The translations under genes and the position numbers were made by a program. The notes beneath the pieces are model-generated. The model was not told where the DNA came from and searched no databases. It saw only the letters and a list, made by a program, of their open reading frames with translations. Below, piece after piece: positions 20,701-29,961 of a DNA stretch of 64,000 nt. The stretch spans positions 2,530,501 through 2,594,500 of the forward strand of contig CP127384.1 of NCBI GenBank assembly GCA_030285985.1. Reading direction: 5' to 3'. Within the stretch, counting starts at the first letter, position 1, and each line of letters begins with the position of its first letter. The DNA comes from Aquidulcibacter paucihalophilus. GTDB taxonomy: Bacteria; Pseudomonadota; Alphaproteobacteria; Caulobacterales; Caulobacteraceae.

Positions 20701-21710
20701 CCCAGCCCGCGCTCCAGCGCCTTGCGGAAGACGGTCGGGAGCGCACCCAGCGCCACCTCCGGATCGGACCAGACGAAATCGCCGTCACCCTTCCCGACGC
20801 GCACGGTCAGCGTCAGCGAGAAATGGGTGAAGACATGCTCGATCGCCCCCGCTTCGCGCCAGTCCGCGGCGACCGGCGGATCGGCGTCTGCCGGCGTCAC
20901 ACTCCACCCCGACGTCGGCAGCCCCAGCATGCCGCCCAGCAATCCCTTGTCGGGGCGTCGCACCAGCGCCACCCGCCCCTGCCCGTCCCGCAGGACCCAG
21001 GCGACGCCGGTGCGATGGGGACGGTCCGCCTTCTTCGTCTTCAGGGGCCACCGCTCCGGATGGCCCGAGGCATGGGCCGCGCACCAGCCGGTCAGCGGGC
21101 AGGCCTCGCACAGCGGCCTGCCGGGCCGGCAGACCGTGGCGCCCAGATCCATCAGGGCCTGCGGCCAGTCGGCGGGCCGGTCGTCGGCGACCAGGGTCGC
21201 GGCCAGCCGCTTCAGCTCCGGCTTCGCCGCCGGCAGCGGCGTCTCGACGGCGAAGAGCCGCGCCATCACCCGCTCGACATTGCCGTCCACGACATTGGCC
21301 GGGCGACCGAAGGCGATGGCCGCCACGGCGGCGGCGGTATAGGCGCCGACCCCGGGCAGGGCCAGCAGGCCGGCTTCGGTATCGGGGAAGACGCCGCCGT
21401 GATCGTTCGCGACCGCGCGGGCGCAGGCCAGAAGATTGCGGGCGCGGGCGTAATAGCCGAGCCCCGCCCAGGCAGCCATGACATCGCTGTCTTCCGCTGC
21501 GGCGAGGTCTGAAACCGTGGGCCAGCGGGCGGTGAACGCCTCGAAATAGGGGGTCGCATGCGGCGTGGTGGTCTGCTGCAGCATCACCTCGGACAGCCAG
21601 ACCCGATAGGGGTCGGGGCGCGGCGAACCGGGCGGCGCGCGCCAGGCCAGCGCCCGCCCATGGGCGTCGTACCAGTGCAGCAGGGCGGCGCGGAGGGCGG
21701 CGGAAGGCAT
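20697..21710 (-). CDS. mutY: A/G-specific adenine DNA glycosylase MutY
   Basis: A 337-residue enzyme removing adenine mispaired with 8-oxoguanine. I start at ATG 21710 (MPSAALRAALLHWYDAHGR), because the longer frame to 21746 adds an unlikely Arg-rich lead. The HhH-GPD domain shows WLSEVMLQQTTTPHATPYF with catalytic Glu41, LLALPGVGAYTAAAVAAIAFG and VVDGNVERVMARLF with catalytic Asp142. The iron-sulfur loop C194-x6-C201-x2-C204-x5-C210 is intact, and the C-terminus is the Nudix-like domain that recognises 8-oxoG. Ends within CTAG shared with the opposing gene. The neighbouring dciA-like gene is linked to mutY in several alphaproteobacteria. Confidence 0.96.
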   Translation of the reverse strand: MPSAALRAALLHWYDAHGRALAWRAPPGSPRPDPYRVWLSEVMLQQTTTPHATPYFEAFTARWPTVSDLAAAEDSDVMAAWAGLGYYARARNLLACARAVANDHGGVFPDTEAGLLALPGVGAYTAAAVAAIAFGRPANVVDGNVERVMARLFAVETPLPAAKPELKRLAATLVADDRPADWPQALMDLGATVCRPGRPLCEACPLTGWCAAHASGHPERWPLKTKKADRPHRTGVAWVLRDGQGRVALVRRPDKGLLGGMLGLPTSGWSVTPADADPPVAADWREAGAIEHVFTHFSLTLTVRVGKGDGDFVWSDPEVALGALPTVFRKALERGLG

Positions 21711-21763
21711 CGGCCCTGCATAGACGCGCCGGGCGCGGGCGCCCACCGCCGATGTCGCGCCGC

Positions 21764-22681
21764 TCAGTCGGCCGTCGGAACAACGCCCGTCGTCGTCAGG
21801 CGCCAGATCAACTGTCGCGCATTGGCCTCGGCCCGCTTCTGGAAATTCCGCCAGACCGGCACAGAGGCCGCGTCAAGGACCACGTCATAGCCGCCCGGGC
21901 CGCGACACAGATAACCCTCCGCCACCAACTGCTTCAGATGCCGTCGGACGGTTTCCTCCGGCAGGCCGAGGCTGGCCGCGACGAAGGTACCGCGCACAGC
22001 GCCGAAGGTCGGTCCCAGCGCCGCCAGCGCGCCACCGCGGGCCGGCATCTGCGCCGGAAGACGCAACTGCGCCCCGACGGTATGACACACGGACTGCAGG
22101 ATGAAGCAGGCGGTCAGATTCATTCCGGGCGTCAGGGCCCGGGTGTAGGCCGTCTCGCGCAGCACATGGGCCGTGCTGAGCCGCATCGCGGCCCAGGCGA
22201 CCGGCCAGACCGGATGGGCCAGGCGATTGCCGGGCATCAGGCCGAAGGCGCGGATCAGACCCAGTCCGCTGATGAAGGCGTCGAGCGCATCGAGATAGCG
22301 CGGTATGGCCGGCAGGAACCGGTCCGAGATCAGGCTTGAGGTCGGAAGGATGTAGCCCGTCGGCGTCCGCTGAAGCATGCCGTTGGCCACCATGCCCGCC
22401 AATTTGGCCCGCGCCGTCTCCCTCGGAAGGTCCAGAAACTGGGCGATGCTCAGGGCGTTGGCCGGCCGCCGCGCCGCGTCCGGATAGGCCGCGTCCAGCG
22501 CCTGGTGGCGACGGCTGATGTCAGGATCCGCGTCGAGATGCCCGACGTTGGCCTCGAGGATGGCCGGCAGCAGCAGGCTGCAGACCAGGTCCCCGTCCAC
22601 CAGACCGCGGGTGATCTCGACATAGGCCAGTTGCAGTCGCGTGCACAGCCAGGCCACCTGGGCCCGCTGTATGCGCGACAT
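21764..22681 (-). CDS. Protein with two winged-helix DNA-binding segments, unassigned regulator
   Basis: A 305-residue soluble protein. Two stretches look like duplicated winged helices: residues 77-110 (SIAQFLDLPRETARAKLAGM ... RTPTGY) and 232-265 (FVAASLGLPEETVRRHLKQL ... RGPGGY). The spacing of helix, turn and GGY-type wing is nearly identical, so the protein seems built from two copies of one module. The first 75 residues and the middle are helical and may mediate dimerisation. Such domains bind DNA in MarR/IclR/Crp-type regulators, but I cannot name a family. It lies 53 bases upstream of mutY on the same strand and might be co-transcribed with it. Confidence 0.68.
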   Translation of the reverse strand: MSRIQRAQVAWLCTRLQLAYVEITRGLVDGDLVCSLLLPAILEANVGHLDADPDISRRHQALDAAYPDAARRPANALSIAQFLDLPRETARAKLAGMVANGMLQRTPTGYILPTSSLISDRFLPAIPRYLDALDAFISGLGLIRAFGLMPGNRLAHPVWPVAWAAMRLSTAHVLRETAYTRALTPGMNLTACFILQSVCHTVGAQLRLPAQMPARGGALAALGPTFGAVRGTFVAASLGLPEETVRRHLKQLVAEGYLCRGPGGYDVVLDAASVPVWRNFQKRAEANARQLIWRLTTTGVVPTAD

Positions 22682-22782
22682 CGCGTCAGTGCGGCCTGTC
22701 GCCCAGCCGGATCCCGGAAGACCTTCCGGGTCCGCCGGCCCGGGCAGGAACCGGGTGGACGGGTTCTCGCCGCCGACGCCGG

Positions 22783-23145
22783 TCAGCGGACCATACGCGC
22801 GGCGGCCGTTGCGGACTGGAACAGACGCTTGCCGGCATCGGTCAGGGCCCAGCGGTAGCTGCCCTCCCCCAGCGGGCGCTCAAGCAGCGGCGCGGCTTTG
22901 CGGGGTGCCGCCCAGGCGAGGTAGGCGTCGAATGCGGCGTAGATCTCGTTTCGCGCCGCGACCTCCGCCGGGCAGGGCCGGCCGCTGCGTCGCTGGGCGA
23001 TCTGATCCGCCACCACCTGCCGGTGAGCACAACCACCAAGAACCAGCAGGGCTTCGAGAATCTCGGCGATCACCGGATCAATATGCAGCGCTTTTCCGCC
23101 CCTCGCGCGCCGCTTGTGATCGAAATAACTGACGACGGTACCCAC
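22783..23145 (-). CDS. Small winged-helix-like protein (paralogue of the gene at 12024)
   Basis: About 120 residues, starting most plausibly at GTG 23145 (VGTVVSYFDHKRRARGGK), 7 bases after a GGGGG that could serve as ribosome site; TTG 23151 and GTG 23163 are alternatives. The body reads DPVIAEILEALLVLGGCAHR, QVVADQIAQRRSGRPCPAEV, and ends ERPLGEGSYRWALTDAGKRL with a short basic tail. It shares the ending GEGSxRWAL and overall helix spacing with the protein at 12024-12287. The long frame reaching 23886 runs opposite the dciA-like gene and is not used here. Function unknown; the gene upstream is the dciA-like one, divergent. Confidence 0.6.
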   Translation of the reverse strand: MGTVVSYFDHKRRARGGKALHIDPVIAEILEALLVLGGCAHRQVVADQIAQRRSGRPCPAEVAARNEIYAAFDAYLAWAAPRKAAPLLERPLGEGSYRWALTDAGKRLFQSATAAARMVR

Positions 23146-23316
23146 GCCCAAACCCCCACACACCGGTCCGGTAACCGATAAATCGACTAAGAAAGCTTCA
23201 CTGTAACCGGTCAATATCAGGGGTACCGAGAATGACGGTTTGCGCTCGCGCAACCGCTGACGTTCAGGATGCGAAGACCCCGTGCGGAGGCCCGCTGGAT
23301 CGACTAGGATGCGCGG

Positions 23317-23883
23317 ATGCGCCGCCCCCTTCCCACCGAGGCCGAAGCCCGCGAAATCCTTTCGCGCCGGCGTACGCGCCCGGCACCGCGCCCGACGCCG
23401 AAGGCGGGTCGGGCCTTGCAGGGCCTGATCAAGGAGCTGGACGGCAAGTTCGGCCGCGGGGCAACGGCGCTGGAGCCGCGCTGGCGCGAGATCGTCGGCG
23501 ACCGGCTGGCGCGGGTGACGCGACCGCAGAAACTGACCAAGGGCAAGGGCGGTGCCGGCGGTACGCTGGAGCTGCGCGTGGCCGGGCCCGCCGCCCTGCT
23601 CGTGCAGCATCAGTCGGAAGACATACTGGCGCGGATCAACCTGTTCCTCGGCCCCGGCAGCGTCGACCGGCTGCGGATCGCCCAGGGACCGGTCAAGCCA
23701 CCGTCCGACATCGCCGCCGCCCCCAAGCGACGCCCGGCCGCCCAGCCCCTGGCGGCCCATGAAGAGGCCGACCTGAAGGCGTCCATCGCGGCGGCCCCGG
23801 ACGCGCTCAAGGGGCCCCTGGAACGGCTGGGACGAGCGGTTCTGGGCGACCCGGAAAAAGGCCGCGACCGTTCTGGCCGTTGA
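23317..23883 (+). CDS. dciA: DciA-like DUF721 protein
   Basis: A 188-residue basic protein. Residues about 25-105 hold the DUF721 domain: KAGRALQGLIKELDGKFGRGATALEPRWREIVGDRLARVTRPQ, then LELRVAGPAALLVQHQSEDILARINLFLG, the sequence pattern seen in DciA, the proteobacterial helicase-loading partner of DnaB. The C-terminal tail is Pro/Ala-rich and then helical. No membrane segments. By family knowledge it is expected to assist loading of the replicative helicase; direct proof for this branch is missing. It starts a run of four co-directional genes that ends with smc. The symbol rests on the domain alone. Confidence 0.75.
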   Translation: MRRPLPTEAEAREILSRRRTRPAPRPTPKAGRALQGLIKELDGKFGRGATALEPRWREIVGDRLARVTRPQKLTKGKGGAGGTLELRVAGPAALLVQHQSEDILARINLFLGPGSVDRLRIAQGPVKPPSDIAAAPKRRPAAQPLAAHEEADLKASIAAAPDALKGPLERLGRAVLGDPEKGRDRSGR

Positions 23884-23985
23884 CAAAACTTCGCCGTTTC
23901 TGTTCTCGAAAGTGCTGAAGCGCGCGTATCAGCGGGGAATCGCGCAATCCTTCCCAAAACCCCGCATCCAGTTGAGGACGACGCC

Positions 23986-24642
23986 ATGAGCGCCCAGACC
24001 AAATACGCCGCCATGAGCCGCCGCGCGGCGATGACCGCCGCGGCCCTGGCCGCCATGGCTACGCTGGCCGGTTGCGGCGGCGGCGGCGCGAACTCCGCTG
24101 CAGAGGGCGATATGGCCATGGGCGCGGCCGAAGGCGCCAAGGTCACAGTGATCGAATACGCCTCCGTCACCTGCCACGTCTGCGCTGCCTGGCAGAAGGA
24201 GAACTGGGCCGCGTTCAAGGCCGCCTATGTCGACACCAACAAGGTCCGCTACGTCTTCCGTGAACTGCCGACCGGCCCCGTCAATGTCGCCGTGGCCGGC
24301 TTCATGATCGCCCGCTGCGCCGGCGACGACAAATATTTCGACGTTGTCCACAACATCCTGGCCAGCCAGGACGAGTGGCAGGCCGGCGTCAATCCGCGTG
24401 ACACCCTGTTCCGCATCGGCAACGGCGCCGGTCTCAGCAACCAGCAGATCGAGGCCTGCATCAAGAACCCGGACAACATCAAGGCTGCGGACGAACGCGC
24501 CCGCGCCTCCCAGACCGCCGGCGTGTCCGGTACGCCGGCCTTCTTCGTGAACGGCGTACCGGTCGTCTCGCCCGGCTCGGCCAGCGGCCCGACCATGGCC
24601 GACCTGTCGCGCGCCATCGACGCCGAACTGGCCAAGGGCTGA
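23986..24642 (+). CDS. DsbA-family thiol-disulfide protein, lipoprotein
   Basis: A 218-residue protein with a lipoprotein-type signal (lipobox ATLAGC, Cys30) and a Gly/Ala linker. VTVIEYASVTCHVCAAWQKENW carries the CxxC site at Cys63-His-Val-Cys66, and VSGTPAFFVNGVPV the cis-proline. The rest follows the DsbA (thioredoxin_4) fold, with extra cysteines in MIARCAGDD and IEACIKNP. It probably oxidises or isomerises disulfides in periplasmic proteins while anchored to a membrane. It is 8 bases from a second DsbA-like gene that shares the same plan, so the two are paralogues in an operon with smc. Confidence 0.88.
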   Translation: MSAQTKYAAMSRRAAMTAAALAAMATLAGCGGGGANSAAEGDMAMGAAEGAKVTVIEYASVTCHVCAAWQKENWAAFKAAYVDTNKVRYVFRELPTGPVNVAVAGFMIARCAGDDKYFDVVHNILASQDEWQAGVNPRDTLFRIGNGAGLSNQQIEACIKNPDNIKAADERARASQTAGVSGTPAFFVNGVPVVSPGSASGPTMADLSRAIDAELAKG

Positions 24643-24650
24643 TCGTCGCG

Positions 24651-25289
24651 GTGACCCACCGGCGGCGATCCCTGCTGATCCTGACGCTGGCGCTGCTGGC
24701 GCCCGCTGTCGCGGCTTCCGTGTCAGGGTCGGATGCCGCCCTGGCCCGGCAGACGCTCGCCCCGGTGACCGCGGCGGACCGCAGCATCGGCCGCGCCGAC
24801 GCTCCGGTCACGGTGGTCGAATACGCCTCCTTCGCCTGTCACCACTGCGCGGACTGGCATGAGTTCGTCTATCCCGGCTTCAAGGCGCGTTTCATCGACA
24901 CCGGTCAGGTGCGGTTCGTGTTCCGCAACCTTCCGACCGATCCTCAGGAAATCTCGCTTCCGGGGGCCGCCCTGGCCCGTTGCGCCGCGCCCGAGCGCTT
25001 CTTCGACGTTGCCGCGGCCCTGATGCATGGCCAGGCGGCGGTGCTTCGCGGCGGAAACCGTGAGGATTGGTACGGCCCGGCGATCGCCGTCAGCGGCCGG
25101 ACCCAGGCCCAGATCGAGGCCTGCGCCGTGACCCCCGCGGTCCAGGCGGCCCTCAACCGTGACCTCGAAAGCGCCGAGGCGGCCGGCGTCGATTCCACCC
25201 CGTCCTTCTTCGTCAACGGACGCCGGGTGACGGACCGCTCGCTGGGCGGGCTGGAGGTCGCAATCCGGGCGGCCGCAGCGGCTCGTTGA
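24651..25289 (+). CDS. Second DsbA-family thiol-disulfide protein
   Basis: A 212-residue protein starting at GTG 24651, 8 bases after the first dsbA-like gene. The signal peptide (residues 1 to about 22-32) has no lipobox, so it should be released into the periplasm, unlike its partner. The active site is CHHC (Cys63-His-His-Cys66) in VTVVEYASFACHHCADWHEF, and VDSTPSFFVNG supplies the cis-Pro. The His-rich CxxC usually lowers the thiol pKa and favours oxidase activity, which is inference here. smc starts 14 bases later, so transcription is probably coupled. Confidence 0.87.
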   Translation: MTHRRRSLLILTLALLAPAVAASVSGSDAALARQTLAPVTAADRSIGRADAPVTVVEYASFACHHCADWHEFVYPGFKARFIDTGQVRFVFRNLPTDPQEISLPGAALARCAAPERFFDVAAALMHGQAAVLRGGNREDWYGPAIAVSGRTQAQIEACAVTPAVQAALNRDLESAEAAGVDSTPSFFVNGRRVTDRSLGGLEVAIRAAAAAR

Positions 25290-25303
25290 CCGCGTAGGGA
25301 ACG

Positions 25304-28300
25304 ATGCAGTTCCAGCGCCTCCGGCTCGTGGGCTTCAAGTCCTTCGTCGACCCCGCCGAGGTGCATATCGAGCCGGGCCTGACCGGCGTGGTCGGCCCCA
25401 ACGGCTGCGGCAAGTCCAATGTGCTGGAAGGCCTGCGCTGGGTCATGGGGGCCAACTCGGCCAAGGCCATGCGCGGCCAGGGCATGGACGACGTCATCTT
25501 CGCGGGTGCCGCCGACCGTCCGCCGCGCAACCATGCCGAAGTCCAGCTGACCATCGACAACGCCCAGCGCCGGGCACCCCAGCCGTTCACCGACAGCCCC
25601 ATGCTGGAGGTGTCGCGCCGCATCGACCGCGGCCAGGGCTCGACCTATCGCATCAACGGCAAGGAGGTCCGCGCGCGCGACGTCCAGTTGCTGTTCGCCG
25701 ACGCCTCGACGGGTGCCAACTCCCCGGCCCTCGTCCGCCAGGGCCAGATCAGCGAACTGATCGCCGCCAAGCCGCAGAACCGCCGCCGCATCCTCGAGGA
25801 GGCGGGCGGCGTCGCCGGCCTGCACACCCGGCGGCACGAGGCCGAGCTGCGCCTGAAGGCGGCCGAGGCCAACCTCGACCGTCTGGACGACATCGGCCGC
25901 GAGCTCGAGACGGCTCTGACCCGGCTGAAGCGCGAGGCGCGGCAGGCCGAGCGCTACAAGAAGATCTCCGCCGAGATCCGCGCCCTGCAGGCGGCCCTGC
26001 TGTTCGTGCGCTGGAACGACGCCCGTGTGGCCGCGGAAGCCGCGGCGCAGGAACTGGCCGACGCTGAGCGGGCCGTCGGCGATGCGACAACCGCCTCCAG
26101 CCGGGCCCAGACGGCGGCGCTGGCAGCGCAGGAGGCGCTGAAGCCTGCCCGCGAGGAAGACGCCGTCGCCGGCGCCCTGCTGCACCGCGCCAGCCTTGAA
26201 CGCGACCGGCTCGACATGGCCGAACAGGCCGCGCGGGCCGAGGTCGACCGCCTGACCGCCGAGGCCGCCCGCATCGCCGCCGACATTGAGCGCGAGACGG
26301 CCATGGCCGGCGACGCCTCGGAAGAACTGTCGCGCCTGGGCGCAGCGCTGGAGACCCTGACCGCAGAGATCGCCGGGGCCCCGACGCGCGGCCCCGAACT
26401 GGAAGCCGCCCTCGCCGCCGCCGAGGACGCCCGCAAGGCCGCCGACGCCGAGGTCGAGCGCGTCGCCGGTGCCGCGGCCTCGGTCGAGGCCCGGGTCAAC
26501 GCCGAAAGCGCCCGCAAGCGCGACGCCGAGGCCCGTGTCGCCCGGGCGGAGGCCCAGCTGGCCTCGGCCCAGGCCGAACGCGCCGCCCTGGGGCCGCTTG
26601 AGACGCCGGAGGTCGAGGCGGCCAAGACCGCGCTGGAGGCGGCCCAGGCCGAACTGGCCGCTGCGCGCGCGGCGGTCGAGGCGGCCGAGTCAGACCGGGG
26701 CGACCGCGCCCGCGCCGAGGCCGAGGCCCGCACGGCGGCCCGCGCCGCGGAAGACCGGCTCGGCCGGCTGCAGACCGAGGCGCGCGGCCTCGCCCAGCTG
26801 CTGGTCCACGGCAAGCGCGAGCACGCGCCGGCGCTGGACAGTGTCGAGGCCGGCAAGGGCTATGAGGCAGCGCTGGCCGCGGCGCTCGGCGACGATCTGG
26901 ACGCGGCGCTGGACAGGAAGGCGGCGGCCTACTGGGCCGGAGCCGAGGTTCCCGCCCCCGCCTGGCCGGCCGGCGTCGAACCCCTGGCCGCCCATGTCTC
27001 CGCGCCCGACCAGCTGAAGGCGCGTCTGGCCCTGTGCGGCCTGGCACCCGCGGGCGAGATCGAGCGGCTGGCGAAATCCCTGCCCATCGGAGCCCGGCTG
27101 GTCACCCGCGAAGGTGACCTGTGGCGCTGGGACGGCTTCGTCCAGCGCGCCGAGGCCCCTCGCCCCGCCGCCGTCCGTCTGGCCCAGCGCACCCGCCTGT
27201 CCGAGCTGGAAACCGAGATCGACGCCGGCAAGCCGGCGCTGGAGAGCGCGCAGGCCGCGCTCAAGGCGGCGACCGAGGCCTTCCGCGCCGCCGAGGAGAC
27301 GGTGAAGACCGCCCGCGCCGCGCCCTTCCCGCTCGACAAGGCCGTCACCGCCGCGCGCGACCGGCTTGAGAGCCTCGGCCGCGATCAGGCGCGCAAGGAG
27401 GCCAGGGCCCTGGCGCTGGACGAGACGGCCGCCCGCCTGACCGCCGAGGTCGAGGCCGCACAGACGGCGCTGGCCGAGGCGCAGGGCACCGACGCCCCGT
27501 CCGAGACCCTCGACGGCCTGCGCGCCGAACTGGCGACGGCGCGGACGACGGCGGATGCGGCCCGTGGCGCGGCGGCCACGGCCCGGGTCGAGCGCGACGC
27601 CGAGGCGCGCGAGGTCGCGGGCCGTCAGGCGCGGCTGGATGGCCTGACCCGCGAACGCGACGGCTGGGCCGCGCGGGCGAAGGACGCCACGGCGCGGATC
27701 ACGGCGCTGGAGAAGGATGCGGAGAAGACGGCGGCGCGGCTGAAGACGGCCTCTGCGGCACCGGAACAGCTGGCAACGCAGCGCTCGTCCCTGCTCGACG
27801 CCCTGACCGCCGCCGAGACCCGCCGCAAGGCGGCCGGCGACGCCCTGGCCGTGGCCGAAGGCGCGGCGACCGAGGCGGACCGGGCCGCGCGGGCAGCGGA
27901 AGCCACGGCGTCCACGGCGCGCGAGGCACGGGCCGGGCTGGCGGCGCGCGCCGAGGCGGTCGCCGAACGGCTGGCCGAGACCGAGGCCAATGTCCGCGAA
28001 ACCGCCCAGATGTCGCCCGAGGCGCTGGGCCAGAAGCTGACTGACGACGCCATCGCCCGCCCGCCCGACGCCGCCGGTGCCGAGAGCCTGCTCTACGGGC
28101 TGGAGCGCGAGCGCGAGCAGCTTGGTGCGGTCAATCTGCTGGCCGAGGAAGAGGCCATCGAATACGGCGACCGGCTGCAGACCATGAAGGTCGAGCGCTC
28201 GGACCTGACCTCGGCCATCGCCAAACTGCGCGACGGCATCGACGAGCTCAACGCCGAGGGCCGAGAGCGGCTGGTGGCCGCGTTCGACGTCATCAACGAC

Positions 28301-28744
28301 AATTTCAAGAGCCTGTTCGAGGCCCTGTTCGGCGGCGGCCAGGCCGAGCTGAAACTGGTCGAGAGTGATGATCCGCTCGAGGCCGGGCTGGAAATCTACG
28401 CCTGCCCGCCCGGCAAGCGGCTGGCGGTGATGAGCCTGATGTCGGGCGGCGAACAGGCCCTGACCGCCGCAGCCCTGATCTTTGCCGTCTTCCTCGCCAA
28501 TCCGGCCCCCGTCTGTGTGCTCGATGAGGTCGACGCCCCGCTGGACGACGCCAACGTCGACCGCTTCTGCCGCATGCTGGACGAGATGCGGAACCGGACC
28601 GACACCCGCTTCATCGTCATCACCCACAACCCGGTGACCATGAGCCGGATGGACCGCCTCTACGGCGTGACCATGCCGGAGCGGGGGGTGAGCCAACTGG
28701 TGAGCGTGGACCTGAGCCAGGCGGAACAGATCGTGGCGGCCTAG
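25304..28744 (+). CDS. smc: Chromosome segregation protein SMC
   Basis: A 1146-residue condensin ATPase. Residues 1-45 contain [20 protein letters not shown] and the Walker [11 protein letters not shown] (31-40). Two long Ala/Glu/Arg coiled-coil arms flank a hinge at about 490-620 ([48 protein letters not shown]). The C-terminal head has the signature [20 protein letters not shown] (about 1043-1062), Walker [17 protein letters not shown], and [15 protein letters not shown]. It works with ScpA/ScpB, which are not in this window, to compact and separate chromosomes. It shares CTAG at 28741-28744 with the gene on the other strand. Confidence 0.97.
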   Translation: MQFQRLRLVGFKSFVDPAEVHIEPGLTGVVGPNGCGKSNVLEGLRWVMGANSAKAMRGQGMDDVIFAGAADRPPRNHAEVQLTIDNAQRRAPQPFTDSPMLEVSRRIDRGQGSTYRINGKEVRARDVQLLFADASTGANSPALVRQGQISELIAAKPQNRRRILEEAGGVAGLHTRRHEAELRLKAAEANLDRLDDIGRELETALTRLKREARQAERYKKISAEIRALQAALLFVRWNDARVAAEAAAQELADAERAVGDATTASSRAQTAALAAQEALKPAREEDAVAGALLHRASLERDRLDMAEQAARAEVDRLTAEAARIAADIERETAMAGDASEELSRLGAALETLTAEIAGAPTRGPELEAALAAAEDARKAADAEVERVAGAAASVEARVNAESARKRDAEARVARAEAQLASAQAERAALGPLETPEVEAAKTALEAAQAELAAARAAVEAAESDRGDRARAEAEARTAARAAEDRLGRLQTEARGLAQLLVHGKREHAPALDSVEAGKGYEAALAAALGDDLDAALDRKAAAYWAGAEVPAPAWPAGVEPLAAHVSAPDQLKARLALCGLAPAGEIERLAKSLPIGARLVTREGDLWRWDGFVQRAEAPRPAAVRLAQRTRLSELETEIDAGKPALESAQAALKAATEAFRAAEETVKTARAAPFPLDKAVTAARDRLESLGRDQARKEARALALDETAARLTAEVEAAQTALAEAQGTDAPSETLDGLRAELATARTTADAARGAAATARVERDAEAREVAGRQARLDGLTRERDGWAARAKDATARITALEKDAEKTAARLKTASAAPEQLATQRSSLLDALTAAETRRKAAGDALAVAEGAATEADRAARAAEATASTAREARAGLAARAEAVAERLAETEANVRETAQMSPEALGQKLTDDAIARPPDAAGAESLLYGLEREREQLGAVNLLAEEEAIEYGDRLQTMKVERSDLTSAIAKLRDGIDELNAEGRERLVAAFDVINDNFKSLFEALFGGGQAELKLVESDDPLEAGLEIYACPPGKRLAVMSLMSGGEQALTAAALIFAVFLANPAPVCVLDEVDAPLDDANVDRFCRMLDEMRNRTDTRFIVITHNPVTMSRMDRLYGVTMPERGVSQLVSVDLSQAEQIVAA

Positions 28745-29466
28745 CGGGCCTTCAGCACTTCCGTCCGCACAAACCAGCCGAAGATCGCCGGGCCCTCGAT
28801 GACATAGCGGCGGAACATGCGGCGCGGCTGGCTCAGCAGCCGGTGCAGCCACTCAAGCGAGAGCCTCTGGAAGATACGCGGCGCCCTTTGCTGGCGGCCG
28901 GTCAGGAAGTCCACGGACGCCCCGACGCACAGGGTCACACCCGTCGTCCGGCCCGCCGCACGCAGGGCATGGGCGAACAGTTCCTGTTTGGGGAAGGAGA
29001 CGCAGGCCAGCAGCACGTCCCACTCGGCCCCGGCGGCATGGCCGACAGCGGCGCGCCAGCCGAGGGTGCCAGGGACCAGCATCGGCGCCTCGAGGTATTT
29101 CAGGGTCTGGCGCGGATAGCGGGCGGCCAGGTCGTTGAAGGCGGCGCGGTCGGGGCCGAAGACGGCGATGGTCAGGCCCTCCGCGGCCGGCGACGCCAGA
29201 AGGTCGGCGGTCATGTCCGAGCCCGGATAGACCGGCAGGGTCACCCCCCGCAGGCGCGCCAGATGGCTGAGGATACGGCTGTCGCAGATCTTCAGATCCG
29301 CCTCGGCATAGACCTCGCGCCCGACCCGGCCGTCCATCAGCTTGACCACATGGTCGACATTGGGGGTCACGACATAGCCATACGCCCCGCGCGCCATGCC
29401 GATCACCCGGGCCAGCATCTGCGGCCGGTCACCGTCGGCGAAATCGAGGGTCATGAAGCGAGCCAT
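28741..29466 (-). CDS. WecG/TagA/CpsF-family glycosyltransferase
   Basis: A 241-residue cytoplasmic-face glycosyltransferase. [31 protein letters not shown] is the family's N-terminal block. [31 protein letters not shown] and [20 protein letters not shown] follow, the latter matching the conserved GxPKQE-type loop. [43 protein letters not shown] complete the signature GT26 ending. Family members add N-acetylmannosaminuronic acid or similar sugars to lipid-linked carriers for surface polysaccharides. In Caulobacter the holdfast enzyme HfsJ is, as I recall, of this type, but there is no holdfast gene nearby, so I leave it unnamed. It ends in the CTAG shared with smc. Confidence 0.88.
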   Translation of the reverse strand: MARFMTLDFADGDRPQMLARVIGMARGAYGYVVTPNVDHVVKLMDGRVGREVYAEADLKICDSRILSHLARLRGVTLPVYPGSDMTADLLASPAAEGLTIAVFGPDRAAFNDLAARYPRQTLKYLEAPMLVPGTLGWRAAVGHAAGAEWDVLLACVSFPKQELFAHALRAAGRTTGVTLCVGASVDFLTGRQQRAPRIFQRLSLEWLHRLLSQPRRMFRRYVIEGPAIFGWFVRTEVLKAR

Positions 29467-29514
29467 GGCGGCACTGTAGTCGCGCCGCGGTCAATGGACG
29501 GTTACGATGGCCGC

Positions 29515-29961
29515 ATGTTCCTGACGCTTCTTTCGCTGCTGGTCACGCAGCCCGCCCAGACGCCCCACCGGTTCGTCTTCCTCGGCGCGGGCCGGTTCGC
29601 GCAATACGCCGACATGGCCAGCCTTCAGCCGGAAGGTTCAGGGGGTCGGATCCGCGTGTTCCAGGTGGTCGAGCCGGACTTCCGGGCCGGCGGCGCGGCT
29701 TACTGGGGCGGCTGGTCGTGGTGGCGGTTCGACTGCGGCGCGAGCGGCAAGGTCGACCGGCTGGACTTCGCCTCGGTCCGCGAGGGCGGCGCGGAAGGCC
29801 CGGCCACGCCCGACGAGGCGCCGGCCTTTGAGGCCGTACAGGGCGGCGACGCCTTCGAAATGCTGGTCGCCGCCTGCAATCCCGAGGACTACGACACCGA
29901 CGCCACGACGCTGGAGGCGGCTGTCGCCCACGGCCGGATGAACCTGGCCGCGGGCGGCTAG
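29515..29961 (+). CDS. Small secreted protein, surface-adhesin-E-like
   Basis: A 148-residue protein starting at ATG 29515. The short hydrophobic N-terminus MFLTLLSLLVTQPAQT looks like a signal. The mature part is mainly beta: RFVFLGAGRFAQYADMASLQ, GRIRVFQVVEPDF, GGWSWWRFDCGASGKVDRLDF, and FEMLVAACNPEDYDTDATTLE. The repeated aromatic-plus-FDC pattern resembles the surface-adhesin protein E domain (PF16747) and fits poorly elsewhere. A structural or exported role is inferred. Its TAG lies in the CTAG (29958-29961) overlapping the murG stop, so the pair is convergent. Confidence 0.55.
   Translation: MFLTLLSLLVTQPAQTPHRFVFLGAGRFAQYADMASLQPEGSGGRIRVFQVVEPDFRAGGAAYWGGWSWWRFDCGASGKVDRLDFASVREGGAEGPATPDEAPAFEAVQGGDAFEMLVAACNPEDYDTDATTLEAAVAHGRMNLAAGG

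Noticed and set aside
22783..23886. A 367-residue frame for the winged-helix-like gene
   Set aside because: Its N-terminal two-thirds runs antisense to the dciA-like gene; the recognisable domain starts only near 23145.
26690..28852. A 720-residue open frame on the minus strand opposite smc
   Set aside because: Shadow of the SMC coiled coil; no start signal or conserved motif.
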